This document shows positions 1 through 9,375 of a DNA stretch of 43,475 bases, piece after piece. The stretch is from Scytalidium lignicola (taxonomy: Eukaryota; Ascomycota; Leotiomycetes), in NCBI GenBank assembly GCA_002812745.2, contig NCSJ02000343.1, positions 1 to 43,475 on the forward strand, in the 5' to 3' direction. The position numbers and the translations under genes are program-made. The number at the start of each line of letters is the position of its first letter. The stretch's first letter is position 1. Below the pieces are notes generated by a model. The model saw only the letters and a program-made list of their open reading frames with translations, did not search any database and was not told the DNA's origin.

Positions 1-244
1 CAACGCCGACCGTCCCATCTTCTCCTTCGATGACGAGCTCCAGCGCCAGGCCACCCGTGAGCTGAGGGAGAAGGAAGGCGGTGCTTCCTTCCATGTTGGT
101 CGCGGAGGAGCCGGCAACCTGATGGTTACGAGGTCCAAGAGCGCGAGGAAGGACTCCACGAGCTCGGTCAGCTCGACGGAGAGTGGGCATAGTGTTAGGA
201 GCGGGTTCTTTGGACGGCTCAGTCAGACTTTTGAAAGGCGTTGA
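1..244 (+). CDS. PAR32/DUF3602-like protein, C-terminal 80 residues (5' truncated by window edge)
   Basis: The frame is open from base 2 and ends at TGA 242-244, giving 80 residues. The visible part contains the motif SFHVGRGGAGNL, the Gly-rich repeat that marks the fungal DUF3602/PAR32 family. It is followed by a Ser/Thr/Arg-rich tail that ends GFFGRLSQTFERR. In Saccharomyces, Par32 is a TORC1-controlled phosphoprotein that inhibits ammonium permeases. That role is known for the family and is not shown here. The basic, Ser-rich tail fits a heavily phosphorylated protein. Codon use here is GC-rich, with many C- or G-ending codons, unlike the more AT-rich genes to the right. The start and most repeats lie outside the window. 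Confidence 0.75.
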   Translation, partial: NADRPIFSFDDELQRQATRELREKEGGASFHVGRGGAGNLMVTRSKSARKDSTSSVSSTESGHSVRSGFFGRLSQTFERR

Positions 245-423
245 AGAGAAACCTGATATCCTACACTAACTCTCTGTATCTCTCGCACGATTTGTGATAG
301 TGGTATTATCCTTTTCTCTCTCTTCGCTCTTCGCTCTTCGATCTTACCTCACAACTGTTTTATCTCCTCTCACGAACGACAAAAACTCTCAACAAATAAT
401 CAACGGAAGCATAACCACGGCGT

Positions 424-440
424 TCTCTCTCTCTCTCTCT
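424..440. repeat. CT dinucleotide run
   Basis: An uninterrupted TC/CT microsatellite of about 17 nt, followed by ATATAT. It lies about 180 nt past the PAR32-like stop codon, probably in its 3' UTR or just beyond. Confidence 0.8.
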
Positions 441-767
441 ATATATCTCTTTTAGCGGAAGTAATCCAACGATTGTCAAAAAAGAAAAGTAAAAAAATGG
501 GGGATTTTCTTGTCCAGATTAGTCGGTTTTAACTCTTTATTTTTTTTTCATTATTATCGGGGTGCCTCAAGACCAATTTCTTTTCCCGGCTGGTAGATTC
601 CGGGGTTTTCTTCATTTTTGTTGAGTCTTGGTGAAGCGTTTCTAGCATGTTATATACCCCTTATCTTTTTATAAAAAATGGCGTTTTTNCTATTTTGCGA
701 AGGTCTGGAAAAGGGGGGGATATGGTGGTATTAGGAGTTTTCTGCTTCATTTTTGGAAGCAGTATGT

Positions 768-787
768 GATGGATGGATGGATGAATG
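768..787. repeat. GGAT tetranucleotide tandem repeat
   Basis: Four copies of GATG/GGAT in a row followed by a degenerate copy (GAATG). This is a simple microsatellite in non-coding DNA. It creates the in-frame Met-Asp-Gly start of a spurious 92-codon ORF. Confidence 0.75.
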
Positions 788-1861
788 ACTGCTTGGCTGG
801 ATATGGACGACAAAACAATGATATATGGCTTGTAAAAATGAAAAAAATACTTAATCTTGACGTGCTACCAATGATGATTTTATATATTTGTGTCTTCTCT
901 GTCCGCTTTTATTTCTATGGACTGAATGGTAGTGAAATTCCAAAGCCCCGTCGTTCCCAGTCCGTAACTAGCACTTCATTACAATTAGCTAATTATTCCC
1001 TGTCCAAGGACGCGCTAGTAAAAAGAGGGGGTAGAGAAGTGTAAAGAGAGCGGGGTAAGGGGTAAAAGGAGCATATAAGACCACCTGCCAAATACGGTTT
1101 TGCCGGGAGTACTGTACATATCTAGAACTTTAATTACTTGAGATTTGCAATAACAGGATCTCCCCTTTTTTGGATTTTGTACTTTTGGGCAGAGGACTAA
1201 AAGCTAACCATTTAACTAAAAACACAGAAGAGTGGGGAAGATATGGAAAATCTTCGAATAATGAACAAACCGCGTTTTCTCATGATCTTCCAGCCAAATG
1301 GCGTTGGGTATCCCTTGCAGTAAGCTTAGGAACCTATACCATAGAACAGTGAAGATCGGTTCCTGAGAAAGGGGTTTTAACATTCCACTAAAAAAAGAAA
1401 GTAAAAACAAAAGTAAAAGAGAAGACCACCGAAGCAGAACGCTTTAGGAACCAGTGGATATTGACTTTGTGCAAGGCGGAAGACAGTTGCTGCTCGATAC
1501 GAATACGCCCATGACAGAGATTCGTTTCTCAGGACCCGGTGGAAATAATAGTGACTGAACACAAGATGAACAAGGAAATGAGCAATCGAGAACAGAAGAA
1601 AACCATGAATAAAAAGATATTCATGGTTTAATAAACCACCATCAATCCCCATTTAGAGCTGCAGACTCAGAAGTATGAGAGGTTGAAACAGTCTGGAAGC
1701 AAAGCAAGGAGAAGTGGTGTCGGAAACAGTTGAATGTTAGGTATCAGTTGCAAATGACGAAGAGAACCAGAGAATGTACAAGCAACTTGTTGTACATGTG
1801 AAATTGGCCTTATGATTCGAAGCCCGAGTTCTCGACAATGGTATCTCACAATCCTAACAAA

Positions 1862-4082
1862 TCAAAGACCTTGTGAAGTAAACTCCGCATCCATAGCAGC
1901 CTCGAGATCTGTATCGTGATCAAGCTGTCTGCAACCTGTGGTGTCATCGGTGGAGTCTTCGAAGAGGGAATCGATCTCTCTATCCGCAGAATCACAGGCA
2001 GAGGCTTGCTCGTGATTGCTGGATGTTCCTGGATTGACGATTGGTGAGCAACGTGGAACTGAAGGCTGATGTTGATTCTCCTGATCGATATTTGATGGTT
2101 GAGAGAAGGTGAACCGAGTCTGAAGTCTCTTTGGTGACTCTCGGGTTAACTCATTATTACGATCACAGCCAGCTGTGTTGTCATATGCCTTACGCTTGTT
2201 AGCAAACTCAGACGATTCACCACTTGATTGAACCTGCGTGGCTCGAGAACCAGAAACATTTCTGAACTGCATTTGACCACTTGGACGAATAAAATGAGGA
2301 GAAGATTGAGGGTTAATAGCCATGCCAAACTGCATCTGGCCAATTGTTTTAGTAGAAGTGGGTGATGAGTTGGAGTCTGTAGCCGCGTCCAATTTCATCT
2401 TGCCACTTGGTCTAGGTGCATCAGGGAAAAATAAAGCACCGATTGAAGCTGAACGGACTGGTATATCGGAATTTGGTCTTAGCTTACGCGTAGCTGGTGG
2501 CATCCCGAGCTGAATAGGAGAGTGTTCGTCAGGGATTGTCGCAAGTTGACCTAGACGGATTGTAGAACCGGATGATGCCTGCGTCTCAGATGTTGCACTG
2601 CTTTTGTGAGGTGAGGGTGTGGTAGGAGTACGTTGGAGTGAGAGAAAAGTAACCTTGTCAATTACTAGGCGATTCTCTGGAAGAACCTTGCACTGACACT
2701 GAGAGCACCTCGTTCTCGCTGTCCAGTTTCCAGCAGAGTTGAGGTAGAATTCACGATTGGGATGATTGCAGATACTTCCGTCTTTTTTTNGCGAGCTTAC
2801 AGAGCCAGTAAGTGTTGAATGGTTGCTCCTGGCCTCTTGGGGTTTTAGTTGGTAGGACAGGGTGTTTCAGATCCTCCATCTCAGCTTTGATATTCGCGTT
2901 TTCTTCTCTGAGTCCGGCGATCTCATAATCTTGTCTCATAGTCAGGCAAACCCATGCCTTCTCCTTGATGGCTGCGGCTTCGATAAAATTCCGCTGAATA
3001 GATAGATAATCCCCAGCTTCAACAAAACGTGAGAAGTCAAACATATTTTTAACTCTGGCGATGAGGAGAGAAACAGGCTTGTCAGGGTATGGAAGATTGT
3101 ACATATTTTCGGTATCAACTAATATATCAATCAGCATGTTGTAGAATAATTTCCAAAATCACCTACCAAGTGCTACTTCAGCCTTCTCCTGAAGCCAGAT
3201 TAAGACGGATTCGCGAAATGCAATGTCCCTTCCGAATCTTTCCTCAAGACGGTCAAGTTGATTGCGCAGATGGGGGTCAATACCTCCCTGACGTAACTCT
3301 GAAATTTGTTGATGATCCATCGTGGCGATTTCAGCACTTACGAGTCGTCCGGTTGTCTGAACGATATTTTCAGTGTGCATTATAATCTCTGAGGTCCTTG
3401 CGACAGTAAGCCAAAGCGCGAGACTTTCGAAATCTTGGCAATTCTGAAGTCTTTCGTACGTCAAAATTGCGTCTTCTGGGTCCATGGGGCTAGATTCAGA
3501 AGAACTACGTGACAAGGACGTGGGTGAAGAAGCACTTCGATTGGATTTCAAATCTGGGGTTGCGGGTGGTCGTGAAGCCAACAGTCTTTCACTTGAAGTG
3601 GCTGGAACGCTGCAGTCGACGACGGAATTGTAGTTTTTGTTTTCAGTAGCTGCCTGCAGGTAACTTGTGGAATCAATTAGATCGCAGTCGTTTCCATTAC
3701 CTAACGCCGAGCCATTCTTAACATCTTCAATTGATGCGGCGCAGCCGAGTCTAGGGGGAACAGGATCGTGAACTTTTCCACTTGGAAACTGAAAAAAGTA
3801 CAATTGTTCTACAATAGACATTAGGTCTTTGATATCAGGATCCTTGTCAGAACTAGAAAGCTGCTGATCCTTAGAGTTGGTTTGCAAGTCTAGTTTAGTT
3901 GCACGAAGAGAATCCTAAAAGAGGTAAGCATGAAATAAATACCGCAGATTGCAAATGATGGTTACAATCGAAAGAACATCTTCACGACTGCCGGTGCTTA
4001 TAAGGATAGAGTTACTAACCTCTATCAAGTCGTCATCAACCAACCCTGTACGGGAGGGAACGCCATCAACAGAAGCATCCAT
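1862..4082 (-). CDS. Unrecognised Ser-rich protein with a cysteine cluster, 688 aa, 3 exons
   Basis: I do not recognise the family. Exons are 4082-4020, 3914-3167 and 3118-1862, joined by GTTAGT..TTTTAG and GTAGGT..ATTAG introns. The model needs the N at 2790 removed; then the frame runs to TGA at 1862 and gives 688 aa. The N-terminus is acidic. A Ser/Pro-rich stretch and a helical, Leu/Glu-rich segment follow. Next comes a Cys-containing block (WLCKLAKKDGSIC, then CSQCQC about 28 residues later) that may bind zinc. The last 250 residues are Ser/Pro-rich with three GQMQF/GKMKL-type repeats and a KRLQ basic patch. A nuclear or scaffold role is possible but only inferred. It is divergent from LST8 across 542 bp. 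Confidence 0.72.
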
Positions 4083-4624
4083 ACTTGACTAAAGCTTCAG
4101 GAATCAAGCTAGGAGTATCAGGGAAAAAAGGATTTGACACGACTAAGACGTATCATAGGGTTGTGCTTGCGATACCTCGGAGAGAAAAGAAAATAACCGT
4201 GAGAATAAAGCACTGCAGTTCTTTATTAGAAGGAACCTTGTGAACTTAGAAGACAGGTTAAATCTAACACTTGATAGATAATCACGCTTTTTATGAAAAA
4301 AGGAAAAATATCAGATTGCGAAACTCAATTTATATTTATAAAGCACAACTATTCAACTCTTCAGGTTAATACTAGCACGACTGCACGACTATTCTAGCGT
4401 ATCATTGGTAGTCGGGATTGAGTCAAGGGAAATCAGTTACTCCGACACCGACCCCGGCTGACATCCTATTTGCTAAGTGGACCTCAAGGCAAGCTAGACT
4501 TCCGTGTGTGAATCCAGCGTCTTTAGACAATGATGTGGGCAGAGTTTAACGGTTCTGTATAGCGGCTTTTTTGTGGTCTTAGTGACCTTCTTTATTCTCC
4601 TCGGACGATATTAGTATTGGCATC
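4083..4624. promoter_or_regulatory. Divergent intergenic region, unknown gene / LST8
   Basis: 542 bp between two start codons pointing away from each other, so it must carry both promoters and 5' leaders. It is AT-rich (for example around 4290-4340). I see no motif I can name with confidence and no RNA gene. Confidence 0.5.
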
Positions 4625-5834
4625 ATGAGTGTTATTCTGTGTACAGGTAGGTCCTTACCCTCTTCACTCATTTCCAATATTATTCCATGCTTGTGACTGC
4701 TCTCATAATGGCGTATTATGGACAAAATACTGACGAGATGTGCATTCTTGCAACAGCTGGTTATGACCATACCATAAGGTACGAAGCCTTACGAACATGT
4801 CTCTACATCTTTGTTAAGTCTTGCTTCTGCTGACAGCGATTTGTTTACAGGTTTTGGGAAGCCTTATCTGGAATCTGCTCTAGAACTATCCAACACCCAG
4901 ACTCCCAGGTAAACCGGCTCTGTATATCCCCAGATAAAAGATATCTCGCTGCCGCAGGGCACCATACCGTTAAACTTTATGACATTAAATCCACGAATCC
5001 CAATCCCGTTCTCACTTTTGAAGGACATACTGGCAATATCACGGGTGTTGCATTTCATTGCGAAGGGAAATGGATGGTTACAAGTTCCGAAGATGGCACT
5101 GTAAAAATATGGGAAACTCGAGGTGGAACTGTTCAGCGAAGTTATAGCCATGGTTGCCCTGTTAACGACGTAGTTATACATCCAAACCAGGGAGAGATTA
5201 TCAGTTGTGATCGTGGAGGAAGCGTTAGAATCTGGGACCTTGCTGAGAATAGTTGCTCTCACCAACTGATTCCGGAGGAAGATGTTCCAGTTGCTAGTGT
5301 CACAGTTGCAAGTGATGGCACCACACTCTGTGCTGGAAACAATGCGGTATGCTTTGTTTGTTCTAAAATTCATAAGCACAGAATCTAATTTTAATGCAGG
5401 GTAACGTATTTGTTTGGCACCTCGAGCAATACCGCGAAAAGACACAGCTCATTGCAATTACCCACTTCAGAGCCCACGCCCAATATATAACCCGCGTCCT
5501 CCTCTCACCGGACGTTAAACACCTCGCAACATGTAGCGCTGATCACACCGCCAAAATATGGGAAGTCAAGGATCTCGAAAAAATGATCAGTGTTCCAGGC
5601 GACGCCCCTCCCGAGCCACCACAGCCATTCAAGCTCGAAAGCACGTTGACCGGTCACCAGCGCTGGGTTTGGGATTGTGCTTTTAGCGCTGATTCTGCCT
5701 ACCTGGTTACTGCTTGCAGTGATCATTATGCACGCCTGTGGGAGCTTCATAGCGAACAGATCATCAGACAGTATAACGGCCATCATCGAGGTCTTGTTTG
5801 TGTTGCGCTGAACGATTACTCTGAGGCACGTTGA
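4625..5834 (+). CDS. LST8: LST8/mLST8-type WD40 subunit of TOR complexes, 324 aa
   Basis: Four exons: 4625-4646, 4757-4778, 4851-5346 and 5400-5834. The first two are only 22 nt each and encode MSVILCT|AGYDHTIR, the conserved LST8 N-terminus. The spliced protein is 324 aa (yeast 303, human 326) and forms a seven-bladed WD40 propeller. Visible repeats end in FWEAL, VKLYDI, VKIWET, VRIWDL, VFVWHL, AKIWEV and ARLWEL. The family binds the kinase domain of TOR in TORC1 and TORC2 and stabilises it, at endomembranes and the vacuole. The start is fixed by the family N-terminus; a start at an internal Met would lose the first blade. Recognition rests on nearly continuous similarity to LST8 through all blades. 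Confidence 0.96.
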
Positions 5835-6250
5835 GGAATGCGGCTGCAATTGATTCTATGGGCAAGAGAGATATGTTCCTGGCGTTATTGTATTAAGAAA
5901 AAAGAACGGCAGGAAATTAATTACTATGAACTTTAAAGGCGTCGAGGATAAAGGCTGGATAATAGGCGTTTTTNCACATACCCCAGTATTGCTTTGCGAA
6001 AAGGCGTTGAACTAGTAAAGTATAAGAGTCTATGCAATGATAATGAGATAATCGCATAAAACCTTCTTTGTTTGCAAGTTCTTCATTGGATATAGTGAGG
6101 ATGTGCGAGAACCTAACATTAACAGAAATATATAGTTATAAACGATTTTGAGTTCTCAGAGATGTGTCTCTCTAATATGGTATCTAATGCCAAACGCCAA
6201 ACCTGATGCTAAATTGCATGACTGCTCGTAATATCTTCACACGGTCAATA
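5835..6250. other. Convergent 3' region between LST8 and the SCY1-like gene
   Basis: 416 bp with both neighbours ending here, so it holds two 3' UTRs. It is AT-rich and has one N at 5974 after T5. No gene is seen. Confidence 0.6.
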
Positions 6251-8939
6251 TCACCAACCCTCTCCCCATTCATCGTCGTCTTCTGTAGCCTTCGGAGCCG
6301 TATCGATTTTCTTGGCAGGGGCAGCTTTTACTCGGGTGGTTGAGACAGAAGGAGCAGCCTTCTTCGCCACAGAAGTATTGCTACTTGATGGAGTTCTTGA
6401 AGCAGTTGATGGTCGAGCACTTGATGGTTTTGATAGACCTTTGGGTAAAGCCTTTCCTGAACCCGGCTTCTTTTGCGCCTGCGCTGCAAGCCAACCTGCG
6501 AAATCTGGCTCACCGCCGTCATCGAAAGGATTTGCGGTCCCTGATGATTTCGATATTTCTTTAGATGCATTATCGCTAGGTGCGTCAAAATAGTTTTCTT
6601 CCATGGTACCCCACGCCTCGAATTCATCAGCTCCGACATTCGAATCCTGAAAATGCTCGATTGCATTTGATGATGTTGATGTTCTCGTAGAAGCTACGGA
6701 TGGTGTTGCCATAGCTTGTCGATGCAGGGAAGAAGCAGATGCTGTTATAGGGTTTGGACGTTTTTGATCAAAANGTTAGTGGAGCAGAGCTTGACGTTGT
6801 TTCAGGCGTTGCAGTTCCATTTGAGTTAGGTTGTATCTCGCCAACTGCAGCCGAAACCTTGTTAGTAAATGATGAAATAGCCCATCCAGTCCAAGATGCT
6901 ACATCACTAGGCTGCGCTGAACTCATCTTGGTTGTGGATGAGGTTGTAGGGTCTGTAGCACTTGGTGGGGGAAGTGCTGTATCTGGCATTGTTGATCCAA
7001 ATTTTCGGACTCGTTGAAGATATATATCAATTGTCTTATTAGCTTGGTCTCGGATTAACTTCTCCTTGTCAATTAAACAGGGACATATGGCGGGCAATAT
7101 TCGGCTAGCACAATCATCTTCTGAGAAAGCATCCGAAGTCACACTCAACGCCATCAATGCTGCATTCCTGGCATGAACAAATGGATCACGCAATGAGCGA
7201 GAAAACGCAGCTATCAAGACTTTCGACCTGGTGCTGACTCCCAGATTCTTTGATATCTTTCCTAGGCATATGGTGGTATTCGTTCGAATCCCAGGCTGCT
7301 CATCGTTGGCCGTCTTAGCAAGGTATCTAAGCAGTTCACCGTTTATAGTTCTATCAGACAGCTTGCCCACGACTGTTAAAACAGCTTTTACAGTCTGCTC
7401 ACGAATGATAGGCGCGACATCAGTGAAGCCAGTAACCTTTATAATTAGCTGTGCAATCATTGATATAGATCAGATGGATACACTTACCATTTGGGGAAAG
7501 ATCTTATCATTTACTACTTTTTGTGATAGTCGATCAATCATCAAAGGAAGATTATCAAGTAGGCTTACTCGAAGCGCCCGGTCGGGACTATTGAAAAGCC
7601 GGATGACAACAGGTGTTACTTTGGAGTCAAAGTCTTCCTCTGCGAGCTTCGCACTGATCTTCATAACAACAGCAAAGACTTTTGGTCCACCGCCGCCAAA
7701 TTCAACGGATTTGAGTAGCTCTGGGAGGATCTTAAGTTTAAAGTAATCCTCCGGAAAATCATTAGCAAGCTGATCTAAGTCACTGCCATTTGTTAAACGT
7801 AGCCCGTTAGACTTCTCAGGGGTTCATACTTCAAAAATTCTTCACGTTCTTCCTCTGACTTCATGCCAAGGTTATCAACATTCTCTGTAAGTTTTATTAA
7901 TGGTGTATTGAAAAAACCACCACTTCGTAGGCCTTGCTCTAGAAAGTTGCCTACACTAAGCCTCGCTTTTGGGTTGGTGTTGACAAGCCGTTTATAGCTT
8001 GTTTGCAGGGCGAGCGGAATATTCTTTGTTTGTCCGACTTGATCGCTTCCTATGAAGTCTCCGTTAAAGACCTCAAAGATCAACGTTCCTAAGTTATAAG
8101 CATCCGGAGCAGATATTGGCCCTCGCTTGATAGCATCCCAGCCTGACTTCGCAACTTCTGGAGGAGCATAACGCCCGGAATCAGGAACAAGACTGCCATA
8201 AGTCTAAGAATATATTAGCAACAGATAATTGATAAGTTCAGGCAAAACATACATATATAACTGCCTCGTCTTCCTTCATGCTACTCAATGCTTCGAATCC
8301 GCCGACTTTCCACTCTCCACTTTCAACCGTGTATAACGAACCAACTCGTAGCATGCCATGGACCGATGATGCATCGTCATTTATAAATTTGATTGTTTGC
8401 TAGCTCAATATTGTCAGCCTAACAGAGACCACCACCAGAGTATCTAATACGAAGTTGACATACAGCAACTGCACAAAGTCCCCATTTTAGTGTCTCCTCA
8501 CTCATACTTTTCCGTTTGATTTGCCATCTTAACGGGACAACTCTTTCAGTTGCAACATATATATAGGACTCCGTCTACATGTAGGTTAGAAAAATCAAAC
8601 ACATAGTAATGGTCAGGGTTTGGTTACCTCCACTGTGTCCAGCACTTTCAATACCCCTGGATGTCGCAGCGTTCGTAGCTTCTTAACCGCATTTCTCGCA
8701 AGAGGTAACCGTGACTTGTTCGCTACAACATCAAAAGAGAATATGCTGCAGTTTGAGCCATCTTCCTGGGTCAATATATTAACAATTAACCCACACCTTA
8801 AGGAAGCTGTTCATACCCGCTTTGTGCCGTTATAAAGTATCCAAATGGATTGGTCTATATCAACACGATCTCCAAATGAATAAGGAAAAGGAGGTCCTTT
8901 CGAGATCGCAGAGGCGACTGCAGACTTCAAAAAATCCAT
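6251..8939 (-). CDS. SCY1-like (SCYL1/Cex1 type) pseudokinase with HEAT repeats, ~790 aa
   Basis: Seven exons: 8939-8817, 8765-8628, 8574-8464, 8399-8253, 8203-7830, 7782-7488 and 7436-6251. The N at 6774 must be dropped; the frame then continues to a C-terminus ending DDDEWGEGW, a tail typical of this family. The N-terminal third is a kinase fold without catalytic residues: the position of HRD reads VHGMLRVG and that of DFG reads KVGGFE. The middle holds HEAT repeats (LPELLKSVEFGGGGPKVFA, then TGFTDVAPIIREQTVKAVL). The tail is Ser/Pro-rich and disordered. SCYL1/Cex1 proteins act at the Golgi/COPI interface and in tRNA export. Two in-frame acceptors, 7436 and 7448, leave four residues (LIIK) uncertain. 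S. pombe and yeast relatives are similar in length. Confidence 0.93.
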
Positions 8940-9375
8940 CGGGGTGGTTCCGATAATTGCAACGTTGAAATGATTTGCTAATATTAAAGCTTGTAAACAC
9001 TTCCACCTATCCTTACCGTAAATTGTCCCCTATCTCCCCGCACTAGTTCGTATTGGTGAGCGGAAACGCGGAGAAACGCGGCAGTATGTGGACGCGATCC
9101 AGGGTCTCACGATTGATCATCCTCATCCACAAAGTCGCGGGCTGAACCGCGTTTACAGAATCGTAATAGCATTTTATAGAGCTGTGGCACTTAGCTACGA
9201 GAGGATTGGACCGATTTCAGCTATACATATAATTTGTATAGTAGTCTTGACTCAACAGCGTGCCACGTTTCTTCGTCGCAGTATGAGAGCCGCAAAATGT
9301 TGGAACTGAGAAGTTAAGGGCTTCAACTGCATAACGCGCCCGGTATACGCTATCACCGCATGTTACATAGCCATC
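8940..9375. promoter_or_regulatory. Divergent intergenic region, SCY1-like / PHD gene
   Basis: 436 bp between divergent starts, if the PHD gene begins at 9376. It includes CG-rich words around 9058-9150 (GGAAACGCGGAGAAACGCGG, with two AAACGCGG copies). No RNA gene is seen. Confidence 0.45.

Larger units (their letters stand above)
245..1861. other. Gene-free stretch between PAR32-like gene and the unknown gene at 1862-4082
   Basis: No convincing gene is seen in these 1.6 kb. Both neighbours point their 3' ends here, so it should hold two 3' UTRs. It contains a CT run (424-440), several poly-T/poly-A runs, a short GGAT tandem (768-787) and one N at 689 beside T5. Open frames of 60-92 codons (for example 766-1044) have no recognisable domain, no fungal splice pattern and low-complexity translations, so they are treated as chance. 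Confidence 0.6.

Noticed and set aside
766..1044. 92-codon ORF on + strand in the long gene-free stretch
   Set aside because: Starts in a GGAT microsatellite, has no domain, no conserved-looking segment and no splice context; chance in AT-rich DNA.
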